The translations under genes were made by a program, and so were the position numbers. The notes beneath the pieces were generated by a model, which made no database searches, was not told the origin of the DNA, and saw only the letters and a program-made list of their open reading frames with translations. Shown piece by piece: positions 1 through 7,717 of a DNA stretch of 64,000 nucleotides (its first letter is position 1; each line of letters begins with the position of its first letter). Source of the stretch: Micromonospora chalcea. Lineage in GTDB: Bacteria; Actinomycetota; Actinomycetes; Mycobacteriales; Micromonosporaceae. Location of the stretch: assembly GCF_002926165.1 (NCBI RefSeq), contig NZ_MAGP01000086.1, positions 1 through 64,000 of the forward strand. The letters run 5' to 3'.

Positions 1-93
1 CATGATCGACCGGATCAGCGGCAGTGGGGGTGGGTGGGCGTCCCGGGATGCGGGAGACGGGGGCAGGGTCGGCGCGGGTGATGGCTGTCATTT

Positions 94-122
94 CTTGCGC
101 AAGGAATGCTTGACTCTTGCAG
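94..122. promoter_or_regulatory. Putative MalR-type operator boxes upstream of the first glycosidase
   Basis: A perfect 10-base palindrome CTTGCGCAAG lies at 94-103 and an exact CTTGCAG box at 116-122, 60-90 bases before the glycosidase start. Streptomyces MalR, a LacI-family maltose repressor, is known to bind repeated CTTGCAG-like boxes. Similar boxes occur between the local lacI-type gene and malE, so both units may share one repressor. The box match is seen; the binding is inferred. Confidence 0.55.
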
Positions 123-181
123 GCCTGTGGCGGCATTCTGCTCTGACACCCTGCGCCACCACAGAACGGGAATCGACAGCG

Positions 182-1816
182 ATGACCTCCGCCACCACCC
201 CCACGCCACGGACCGCCGACGACGACTGGTGGCGGTCCGCGGTCGTCTACCAGGTGTACGTCCGCAGCTTCGCCGACGCGAACGCCGACGGGGTCGGTGA
301 CCTCCAGGGCATCCGGCAGCGCCTTCCCTACCTGCGCGACCTCGGCGTGGACGCGCTCTGGCTGACGCCGTTCTACACCTCGCCGCAGGTCGACGCCGGC
401 TACGACGTGGCCGACTACCGCGACGTCGACCCGCTGTTCGGCAACCTGACCGACTTCGACGAGATGATCACCGACGCGCACGCGCTCGGCCTGCGGATCA
501 TCGTCGACATGGTCCCCAACCACACCTCCAGCGCGCACCCGTGGTTCGCCGCCGCGCTCGCCGCCGGCCCCGGTTCGCCGGAGCGTGAGCGCTACCTGTT
601 CGCCGACGGCAAGGGCGAGCAGGGCGAGCTGCCCCCGAACGACTGGGAGAGCATCTTCGGCGGCCCGGCCTGGACGCGCGTGGTCGACGGCCAGTGGTAC
701 CTGCACCTGTTCGACCCGGCCCAGCCCGACCTGAACTGGCGTCACCCCGAGGTGCGGGCCGAGTTCGAGGACGTCCTGCGCTTCTGGCTGGACAGGGGCG
801 TGGACGGCTTCCGGATCGACGTGGCCCACGGAATGATCAAGGCCGAGGGCCTGCCGGACGTCGGTTTCAACTCGATGACCACCGGCCGGCGCCAGTCCGA
901 GCTGCTGGGCAAGGGCCGGCTGCCGTACTTCGACCAGGACGAGGTGCACGACATCTACCGCGCCTGGCGGCCGATCCTGGACAGCTACCCCGGCGGCCGG
1001 ATGGCGGTGGCCGAGGCGTGGGCCGAGACCCCGCAGCGGCTGGCCCGCTACATCGGCCCGGACGAGCTGCACCAGGCGTTCAGCTTCGACTTCCTCGACG
1101 CCACCTGGTCGGCCGACTCGTTCCGCAAGGTGATCGACACGGCGCTGGCCGAGTCCACGATCGTGGGCGCGCCGACCACCTGGGTGCTGTCCAACCACGA
1201 CCGGCAGCGGCACGTCACCCGGTACGGCGACGGCGAGGTCGGCCTGCGCCGCGCCCGCGCCGCCGCGCTGCTGATGTTCGCGCTGCCCGGCTGCGCGTAC
1301 GTCTACCAGGGCGAGGAACTGGGCCTGCCGGAGGTGCTGGACCTCCCCGACGTGCTGCGCCAGGACCCGGCGTTCCGGCGTACCGGGGAGAGCCGCGACG
1401 GCTGCCGGGTGCCGATCCCGTGGGGCGGCGACCTGCCCCCGTACGGCTTCGGGCCCGACGGCAGCGAGCTGAGCTGGCTGCCGGCGCCGGCGACCTGGCG
1501 GGAGCTGTCGGTGGCCGCCCAGGCCGGTGCGCCCGGCTCGACGCTGGAGCTGTACCGGACCGCGCTGCGGATCCGGCACGAGCACCCGGCGCTCGCCGGG
1601 GTCGGCGGCATCACCTGGCTGGAGACCGAGCCCGGCGTACTCGCGTTCCGCCGCGCCGCCGGGGACGCCGAGCTGACCTGTGTGGTCAACATCAGCGGCG
1701 CCGACGTGACGGTGAGCGGTCACGGCCGCCCGCTCGTCGCGAGCGCCGACCTCACCGAGCGGGGCGACGGGCACGTCCTGCCGGTGGACGCGGCTGCGTG
1801 GTTCGAACGGCGCTGA
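182..1816 (+). CDS. GH13 alpha-glucosidase (oligo-glucosidase family)
   Basis: 544-residue cytoplasmic glycoside hydrolase family 13 enzyme, expected to hydrolyse alpha-1,4 or alpha-1,6 bonds of imported maltodextrins from the non-reducing end. The (beta/alpha)8 barrel begins at once (WWRSAVVYQVYVRSF near residue 16). The catalytic set is visible: nucleophile Asp213 in FRIDVAH, acid/base Glu278 in AEAWA, and the transition-state Asp340 in SNHD. No signal peptide is present. I chose ATG 182 because the barrel starts a few residues later and the upstream in-frame sequence is low-complexity and holds operator-like boxes. It stands alone before a small VOC gene but is near the maltose import operon and has matching putative operator boxes. 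Exact linkage specificity cannot be read from sequence. Confidence 0.9.
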   Translation: MTSATTPTPRTADDDWWRSAVVYQVYVRSFADANADGVGDLQGIRQRLPYLRDLGVDALWLTPFYTSPQVDAGYDVADYRDVDPLFGNLTDFDEMITDAHALGLRIIVDMVPNHTSSAHPWFAAALAAGPGSPERERYLFADGKGEQGELPPNDWESIFGGPAWTRVVDGQWYLHLFDPAQPDLNWRHPEVRAEFEDVLRFWLDRGVDGFRIDVAHGMIKAEGLPDVGFNSMTTGRRQSELLGKGRLPYFDQDEVHDIYRAWRPILDSYPGGRMAVAEAWAETPQRLARYIGPDELHQAFSFDFLDATWSADSFRKVIDTALAESTIVGAPTTWVLSNHDRQRHVTRYGDGEVGLRRARAAALLMFALPGCAYVYQGEELGLPEVLDLPDVLRQDPAFRRTGESRDGCRVPIPWGGDLPPYGFGPDGSELSWLPAPATWRELSVAAQAGAPGSTLELYRTALRIRHEHPALAGVGGITWLETEPGVLAFRRAAGDAELTCVVNISGADVTVSGHGRPLVASADLTERGDGHVLPVDAAAWFERR

Positions 1817-1911
1817 GCCGGGTAACCCGCCAACGACCTGGCCGTCCGTTGTGCTCCGCGCCGACGGGCGGCTGGGCTGCCGGCCCCTTGTGGTGGGGGG
1901 TGAGGTGGTCC

Positions 1912-1943
1912 CGGCCCCTCGGGAGTCCGCTCCCGGGGGGCCG
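1912..1943 (+). terminator. Hairpin downstream of the glycosidase
   Basis: A 14-base stem (1912-1925 with 1930-1943) closes on a TCCG loop with a single T/G wobble and is very GC-rich. There is no T tract, as is usual for actinomycete terminators. It lies between the glycosidase stop and the next gene. Confidence 0.55.
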
Positions 1944-1978
1944 GTGTCCATCCTGGCAGCCCGGGGTACCACCGGGGG

Positions 1979-2341
1979 ATGACCGCACGCGTGGCGCAGT
2001 ACACCCTCGATGTCAGCGACCTGGACCGGATGGCCCGGTTCTGGTCCGCCGCCCTCGGCTACACCGTCTCGCAGGGCGACGACGGCAACGCGAAGCTCTA
2101 CCCGCCGCCCGGCCGGCCCGGCCCGACCGTCTGGTTGCAGGGCAGCGGCACCCCGAAGCGCGGCAAGAACCGGCTCCACCTGGACCTGGTCGCCGACGAG
2201 GGGCAGACGGCGGAGGTCGAGCGACTGATCGGGCTCGGCGCCCGGCGCGCCGACGTCGGGCAGACCGGCGCGGAGGGCTTCGTGGTGCTCGTCGACCCGG
2301 AGGACAACGAGTTCTGCGTGCTCGACGGGCCGCCGCGCTGA
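1979..2341 (+). CDS. VOC (glyoxalase/bleomycin-resistance) superfamily protein
   Basis: 120-residue single-domain protein. It opens with AQYTLDVSDLDRMARFWSAA, the first beta-alpha unit of the vicinal-oxygen-chelate fold, and ends in EDNEFCVLDG, the usual last strand holding a metal-ligand glutamate. The middle RLHLDLV strand fits a glyoxalase-like module. Such proteins bind or modify small molecules; the substrate cannot be predicted. The ATG follows TACCAC by 6 bases, so the mRNA may be leaderless. It ends 6 bases from the convergent regulator gene. Confidence 0.8.
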   Translation: MTARVAQYTLDVSDLDRMARFWSAALGYTVSQGDDGNAKLYPPPGRPGPTVWLQGSGTPKRGKNRLHLDLVADEGQTAEVERLIGLGARRADVGQTGAEGFVVLVDPEDNEFCVLDGPPR

Positions 2342-2347
2342 GCGTCC

Positions 2348-3583
2348 TCAGCCGCCCTTGGCGGTGAGCAGCGCGGCGATCCGGGCGAACCCGGCCCGGA
2401 TCTCCTCCCGGTCGGGCGCCTTCGCCGGCTCGGGCTCCGGCTCGCGCTCGGCGGCCCGTTCCAGCTCCTCGTCGATGACGTCCTCGAAGTCGCCGTACAG
2501 GTCAGCCTGGTCGATCCCGGCCGCCTCGTCCTCGGCGGCGATCTGCGCGGCGGCGATCTCACCCCGGATCTCCTCCGGCGTGAGCGCGGGCAGCAGCGGC
2601 TCCACCACCGCCATCAACTGCTCCTCGGAGTTCGGGGAGGGGTGGCCGTTGATCTCGTCGACCAGGGCCCGCACCGCCGCCACCGCCATGGCGGCCACCG
2701 GCTGGCGCACTGTGGTCAGCGGCGGGTCGGTGAACGCCATCAGCGGGGAGTCGTCGTACCCGACCACGGAGACGTCGTCGGGCACCGACAGGCCGCGCTG
2801 GCGGGCGGCCCGGATCGCGCCGAGCGCCATCAGGTCCGAGCCGCAGACCAGTCCGGTCACGCCGCGTTCGATGAGCCGGCCGGCGGCGGCCTCGCCGCCC
2901 TCGACGCCGAACAGCGACAGCTCGGTCAGCTCGGTCAGCTCGTCGGAGGTGATGTCGGTGAGGCGCCCCATCGCGGCCTTGTAGCCGGCGACCTTGCGCT
3001 GCACCGGCACGAACCGGTCCGGGCCGGTGATCAGGCCGATCCGGCGGTGCCCGAGCGCGACCAGGTGGGCGACCGCCAGTTCGGCGGACTCCCGGTCGTC
3101 GCAGGAGACGAACGGCGCGGGGATGCCCGGCGCGTACCCGTTGATCATGACGATCGGCAGCGGCCGGGCCAGCAGCGTGCGGTAGCGGTCGTGGTCCGCG
3201 GCGGTGTCGGCGTGCAGGCCGGAGACGAAGACGATGCCGGAGACCTGCCGGTCCAGCAGCATCTCCACGTACTCGTCCTCGCGGACGCCGCCTGGGGTCT
3301 GCGTGCAGAGCACCGGTGTGTAGCCGGTGGGGGCGAGCGCGGACTCGATGATCTGGGCGAACGCCGGGAAGATCGGATTGTCCAGCTCCGGCACGACCAG
3401 GCCGACCAGCCCGGCGCTGCGCTTGCGCAACCGGGCCGGACGTTCGTACCCGAGCACATCGAGGGCGGTGAGGACGGCCTGCCGGGTCTCGGGGGCCACG
3501 CCGGGGCGGTCGTTGAGCACCCGCGACACCGTGGCCTCGCTGACTTCGGCCTGTTGGGCGATGTCGGACAGTCGAGCGCGCAT
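2348..3583 (-). CDS. malR: LacI-family transcriptional regulator, MalR-like, with an acidic C-terminal extension
   Basis: 411-residue repressor. The N-terminal LacI helix-turn-helix is clear (LSDIAQQAEVSEATVSRVLN from about residue 5), followed by a periplasmic-binding-like sensor domain (VGLVVPELDNPIFPAFAQ to PLTTVRQP). It is divergent from malE, which suggests repression of malEFG released by maltose or maltodextrin. I start at 3583 because MRARLSDIAQ begins the HTH; an upstream in-frame ATG would place non-homologous residues in the operator region. The family is usually about 340 residues. Here about 70 extra residues follow, rich in Glu and Asp (YGDFEDVIDEELERAAE and EPEPEP), with no recognised domain. 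The maltose assignment rests on context. Confidence 0.88.
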   Translation of the reverse strand: MRARLSDIAQQAEVSEATVSRVLNDRPGVAPETRQAVLTALDVLGYERPARLRKRSAGLVGLVVPELDNPIFPAFAQIIESALAPTGYTPVLCTQTPGGVREDEYVEMLLDRQVSGIVFVSGLHADTAADHDRYRTLLARPLPIVMINGYAPGIPAPFVSCDDRESAELAVAHLVALGHRRIGLITGPDRFVPVQRKVAGYKAAMGRLTDITSDELTELTELSLFGVEGGEAAAGRLIERGVTGLVCGSDLMALGAIRAARQRGLSVPDDVSVVGYDDSPLMAFTDPPLTTVRQPVAAMAVAAVRALVDEINGHPSPNSEEQLMAVVEPLLPALTPEEIRGEIAAAQIAAEDEAAGIDQADLYGDFEDVIDEELERAAEREPEPEPAKAPDREEIRAGFARIAALLTAKGG

Positions 3584-3611
3584 GTGCGGCACTTTAGCCC
3601 AACGGCAAAGT

Positions 3612-3659
3612 CTTGCGTACACTTCTGCAAGCCCTTCCATTCTCTGCAACCTCTTGCTA
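3612..3659. promoter_or_regulatory. malR-malE intergenic operator cluster
   Basis: Four TTGC/GCAA boxes are packed here: CTTGCG at 3612, CTGCAAG (exact complement of CTTGCAG) at 3625-3631, CTGCAAC at 3644-3650 and CTTGCTAA at 3653. They sit between the regulator start and malE and resemble the CTTGCAG boxes bound by Streptomyces MalR. Autoregulation plus control of malE is the likely role, by inference. Confidence 0.55.
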
Positions 3660-3782
3660 ACGTCCCCGCAACATGCGAGAGCAGCGGCGCAGCACCCCTG
3701 TGCCGGTCAGCAAGAAATTTCAGAGGTTTCCACTGGCGGGCCGCCCTTCCCCCGGCGGGCCGCCATGACGACAGGAGTACCG

Positions 3783-5036
3783 ATGCGCATCCGTACCGCG
3801 GGTGTGGTCGCCGTCCTCGGCCTGGCGCTCGCCGCCTCCGGCTGTGGTGACAGCGGCAGCGACGACAAGCCGGCCGCCGGCGAGTCCGCCAAGGCGACCG
3901 GCGGCAAGCTGGTCATCTGGGCCGACGACAAGCGCACGGCCGCCCTCAAGCCGTTCGCCGAGGAGTTCGGCAAGGAGAACGGCGTGACCGTCGAGGTCCA
4001 GGCCGTCTCCAAGGACCTGCAGACCAACTTCGTCACCGCCTCGCAGCAGGGCAGCGGCCCGGACGTCGTGGTCGGCGCGCACGACTGGATCGGCAACCTG
4101 GTCCAGAACGGCGCCATCGACCCGGTGCAGCTCCCGGCCGAGCAGAAGAGCGGCTTCAACGAGACCGCGATCAAGGCCGTCACGTTCAACGGCCAGCTCT
4201 ACGGCGTGCCCTACGCCACCGAGAACGTCGCGCTGATCCGCAACACCGAGCTGGCCCCCGAGGCGCCGAAGACGATCGAGGACCTGGTCGCCACCGGCAA
4301 GAAGCTCAAGGCCGAGAAGAAGGCCAGCGAGATCCTGTGCCTGCAGTCCGGCCAGAACGGCGACGCCTACCACATCTACCCGCTCTACACCTCCGGCGGC
4401 GGCTACCTGTTCGGCACCACGGCGAACGGCGACTACGACCCGAAGGACCTGGGCGTGGGCAAGCCGGAGTCGATCGCTGCCTTCCAGAAGATCGCCAAGC
4501 TGGGTGAGAAGGGCGAGGGTGCGTTGAAGCGCTCCATCACCGGCGAGAACTCCATCGCCACCTTCACCGGCAAGAAGTGCGCGTTCCTGGTCTCCGGCCC
4601 GTGGGCTGTGGCCGACGCCAAGAAGGCCAACATCTCCTACGACATCTCCCCGGTCCCCGGCTTCGCCGGTGGCCAGGAGGCCCAGCCGTTCGTCGGCGTC
4701 CAGGCGTTCTACGTGGCCGCCAAGGGCAAGAACAAGGCCCTGGCCCAGGAGTTCGTCACCAACTACGTGACCAAGCCCGAGCTGGCCGTCGCGCTGTACA
4801 AGGCCGAGCCGCGCCCGCCGGCGCTGACCGCCGCCTTCGACCAGGTCAAGGGCGAGGACCCGGACCTGGCCAAGTTCTCCGAGGCCGGCAAGAACGGCCA
4901 GGTGCTCCCGGCGATCCCGGCCATGGCCGCGATCTGGGACCCGTTCGGCAAGGCGGAGGCCGCCATCATCGGCGGCGCCGACCCGGCCAAGACGATCACG
5001 GCCGCCGGCAAGACCATCCAGGGTCAGATCAAGTAA
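3783..5036 (+). CDS. malE: Maltose/maltodextrin ABC transporter substrate-binding lipoprotein
   Basis: 417-residue family 1 extracellular solute-binding protein. A lipoprotein signal peptide ends at Cys21 (LALAASGC), followed by an acidic linker and then GGKLVIWADDKRTAALKPFA, the typical MalE first strand. Further MalE-type segments are YGVPYATENVALIRN and VSGPWAVADAKKANI. The start at 3783 is favoured by AGGAG six bases upstream; MTTGVP just before is the ribosome-binding region itself. Its stop overlaps the malF start (TAATG), so the two are translationally coupled. It captures sugar at the membrane and delivers it to MalFG. No ATPase gene is in the operon; a shared MsiK-like ATPase elsewhere is expected. 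Confidence 0.92.
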   Translation: MRIRTAGVVAVLGLALAASGCGDSGSDDKPAAGESAKATGGKLVIWADDKRTAALKPFAEEFGKENGVTVEVQAVSKDLQTNFVTASQQGSGPDVVVGAHDWIGNLVQNGAIDPVQLPAEQKSGFNETAIKAVTFNGQLYGVPYATENVALIRNTELAPEAPKTIEDLVATGKKLKAEKKASEILCLQSGQNGDAYHIYPLYTSGGGYLFGTTANGDYDPKDLGVGKPESIAAFQKIAKLGEKGEGALKRSITGENSIATFTGKKCAFLVSGPWAVADAKKANISYDISPVPGFAGGQEAQPFVGVQAFYVAAKGKNKALAQEFVTNYVTKPELAVALYKAEPRPPALTAAFDQVKGEDPDLAKFSEAGKNGQVLPAIPAMAAIWDPFGKAEAAIIGGADPAKTITAAGKTIQGQIK

Positions 5037-6679
5037 TGAGCGCGCCGCTGTCCGGCCCGGGGTCTGCACCGCAGGCCCCGGGCCGGGAGCCCGCACGCCC
5101 CGGGCTCCCGCGCACGTCCCGTACCGCGCGGCAACACGCGCCGATCACCGCGACCGGCCTCGTCGTCAAGGTGGTCCTGCTCGGCCTGGTGGCCGGGATC
5201 GCGATCTGGGCGGCCTTCCCGCTCATCGAGGCCGAACACTGGATCGGGCTGGGCATCCTGGTGGCCACCACCGCCGGCCTGTTCTACCTCTACCTGAGCC
5301 GCCGGCACATCCCGGCCAAGTACCTGGTCCCCGGCACGCTCTTCCTGATCGCCTTCCAGGTCTTCCCGGTGCTCTACACCGCGAGCACCGCGTTCACGAA
5401 CTTCGGCGACGGCCACCGCGGCAGCAAGGACGACGCGATCGTCGCCGTGCAGACCTCCTCGGTGAAGCAGGTCCCCGGCTCGACCGAGTACAACCTCACC
5501 ATCGCCACGAAGGGCGACCCGGCGAGCGGCCCCCTGGTCTTCCTGCTCAGCGACCCGAAGACCAAGGACGTCTTCGCCGGCGACGCGGACGGGCTGCGCA
5601 AGCTGGACGCCGCCGACGTCGAGGTGAGCAGCCTCAGCGGCAAGATCACCGCCGCGGACGGCTACACCCTGCTGAACATCGGGCAGGCCAGCAGCCGCAG
5701 CGACGCCGTCACCGCGCTCATCGTGCCCACCGACGAGGGCGCCATCCGCTCCAACGGCCTCACCCGGGCCTACGAGGGCAAGGCGATCCGGGCATACGAC
5801 GCCGGCTGCGACTGCGTCAAGGACAGCGAGACGGGCAAGACGTGGACCGCAGACGAGGAGTCCGGCTCCTTCGTCGCCGCCGACGGCGAGCGTCTCGCCC
5901 AGGGCTGGAAGGTCGACGTCGGGCTGAAGAACTTCAGCACCGTGCTCACCGACCCGAACATCTCCGGCCCGTTCTTCGGCACGCTGGCCTGGAACTTCGC
6001 GTTCGCGATCGGCTCCACCGGCCTGACGTTCCTGCTCGGCATGGCCATCGCGCTCGCGCTGCACTCACCCCGGATGCGGGGTACCAACTTCTACCGGGTG
6101 CTGCTGATCCTGCCGTACGCCATGCCGTCGTTCGCGATGCTGCTGATCTGGCGGGACATGTTCAACACCGACTTCGGCCTGCTCAACAACCTGTTCGGGC
6201 TGGACGTCGACTGGTTCGGCGGCAACTGGTCGGCCCGGATCGCGGTGCTGCTGGTGCAGCTCTGGCTCGGCTACCCGTACATGTTCCTGGTCGCCACCGG
6301 CGCGTTGCAGGCCATTCCGCGGGAGCTGACCGAGGCGACCTCGGTCGACGGCGCGTCGCCCTGGCAGTCGTTCCGGTCGGTCACCCTGCCGCTGCTGCTG
6401 GTGGCGCTCTCGCCGCTGCTGATCGCGTCGTTCGCGTACAACTTCAACAACGTCAACGCGATCCTGTTCACCACCGAGGGCGGTCCGTTCGCGCCGGACA
6501 ACCCGACGAACGGCGCCACCGACCTGCTGATCACCTACACGTACCGGCTCGCGTTCGGCGCACAGGGCGCCGAGTTCGGCCTGGCCGCCACCGTCTCGAT
6601 CTTCATCTTCGCGATCGTGGCGACGGTGTCGGCGATCAGCTTCCGGCGGACCCGTAAGCAGGAGGAGGTGTACTCGTGA
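5036..6679 (+). CDS. malF: Maltose ABC transporter permease MalF
   Basis: 547-residue inner-membrane permease. Three N-terminal membrane segments (about residues 42-120) precede a large extracytoplasmic region of roughly 190 residues, as in enterobacterial MalF, followed by the transport core with further membrane helices. The cytoplasmic EAA loop that docks the ATPase is visible as ELTEATSVDGASPWQSFRSV. ATG 5036 overlaps the malE stop and its own stop overlaps the GTG of malG, so malE-F-G form a tightly coupled operon. The first 40 residues are Pro/Ala/Gly-rich and probably disordered. Confidence 0.92.
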   Translation: MSAPLSGPGSAPQAPGREPARPGLPRTSRTARQHAPITATGLVVKVVLLGLVAGIAIWAAFPLIEAEHWIGLGILVATTAGLFYLYLSRRHIPAKYLVPGTLFLIAFQVFPVLYTASTAFTNFGDGHRGSKDDAIVAVQTSSVKQVPGSTEYNLTIATKGDPASGPLVFLLSDPKTKDVFAGDADGLRKLDAADVEVSSLSGKITAADGYTLLNIGQASSRSDAVTALIVPTDEGAIRSNGLTRAYEGKAIRAYDAGCDCVKDSETGKTWTADEESGSFVAADGERLAQGWKVDVGLKNFSTVLTDPNISGPFFGTLAWNFAFAIGSTGLTFLLGMAIALALHSPRMRGTNFYRVLLILPYAMPSFAMLLIWRDMFNTDFGLLNNLFGLDVDWFGGNWSARIAVLLVQLWLGYPYMFLVATGALQAIPRELTEATSVDGASPWQSFRSVTLPLLLVALSPLLIASFAYNFNNVNAILFTTEGGPFAPDNPTNGATDLLITYTYRLAFGAQGAEFGLAATVSIFIFAIVATVSAISFRRTRKQEEVYS

Positions 6680-7575
6680 CCACAATCGCGCGGAAGCCCA
6701 CGGCCACCCGCACGCCGGCCCGCCGCTCGCGTGGACGCTGGTTCGCGCAGGTCGGCTGGCGGCACGTGGTGGGCGTGCTGGCCGTGGCGTTCAGCCTCTT
6801 CCCGATCCTGTTCGTGATCTCGGCGGCGCTCAACCCGCTCGGCACGCTCTCCTCCACCGAGCTGCTGCCGACCGGCGCGTCGCTGGAGAACTTCACGAAC
6901 CTGTTCGACCGGACCGCGTTCGGCCACTGGTTCCTCAACTCGCTGCTGCTGGCGGGCGTGGCCAGCTTCGCGTCGATCTTCCTGTCGTCGCTCGCGGCGT
7001 ACGCGTTCTCCCGGATGCGCTTCGCCGGGCGCCGGGTCGGCCTGCTCGCGCTGCTGCTGATCCAGATGTTCCCGCAGTTCCTGGCGATCGTGGCGATCTT
7101 CCTGATCTTCACCACGCTCACCGACCTCTACCCGGCGATCGGGTTCAACACCCCGTGGGGCCTGTTCCTGCTCTACATGGGTGGCGCGCTCGGCGCGAAC
7201 ACCTGGCTGATGAAGGGCTTCTTCGACACGCTGCCGAAGGAGCTGGACGAGTCGGCGACCATGGACGGCGCGTCGCACGTGCAGGTCTTCTTCCGGATCA
7301 TGCTGCCGCTGGTGGCGCCGATCCTGGCGGTGACCGGCCTGCTCGCCTTCATCGGATCGATCAACGAGTTCATCATCGCCAACGTGTTCCTCACCGAACC
7401 CGAGGCGAAGACGCTCGCGGTCGGCATGTACGGCCTGGTGGCTGGCGAGCGCAACAACAACTTCGGGATGTTCGCGGCGGGCACCCTGCTCACCGCGATC
7501 CCGACGGTGCTGGTGTTCCAACTGCTCCAGCGCTACATCGTCTCCGGACTCACCTCCGGAGCGGTAAAGGGCTGA
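6676..7575 (+). CDS. malG: Maltose ABC transporter permease MalG
   Basis: 299-residue partner permease with about six membrane segments, the first near residue 33. Its EAA loop reads ELDESATMDGASHVQVFF and it ends in the typical MalG tail IVSGLTSGAVKG. The GTG start at 6676 overlaps the malF stop (GTGA) and has AGGAGGTG just upstream. With MalF it forms the translocation pore. A stable hairpin follows before the amylase gene. Confidence 0.93.
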   Translation: MTTIARKPTATRTPARRSRGRWFAQVGWRHVVGVLAVAFSLFPILFVISAALNPLGTLSSTELLPTGASLENFTNLFDRTAFGHWFLNSLLLAGVASFASIFLSSLAAYAFSRMRFAGRRVGLLALLLIQMFPQFLAIVAIFLIFTTLTDLYPAIGFNTPWGLFLLYMGGALGANTWLMKGFFDTLPKELDESATMDGASHVQVFFRIMLPLVAPILAVTGLLAFIGSINEFIIANVFLTEPEAKTLAVGMYGLVAGERNNNFGMFAAGTLLTAIPTVLVFQLLQRYIVSGLTSGAVKG

Positions 7576-7641
7576 GCCTCCTCGGCTCACGCTGCGGCAA
7601 GGGCGTCGTGTCGGCGTACACCGGAGCGGTTCTCGGGCGGA

Positions 7642-7673
7642 CCGCCGCGGTCGGGTGAAACCGACCGCGGCGG
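7642..7673 (+). terminator. Perfect 13-bp hairpin between malG and the second glycosidase
   Basis: CCGCCGCGGTCGG (7642-7654) pairs perfectly with 7661-7673 across a GTGAAA loop. No T run follows. It could end malEFG transcripts or reduce read-through into the glycosidase, which has its own ribosome-binding region. Confidence 0.55.
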
Positions 7674-7717
7674 GTGCCCGCCCCTCTCCCTGTCGGTACG
7701 ACGCGAAAGGCAACACC

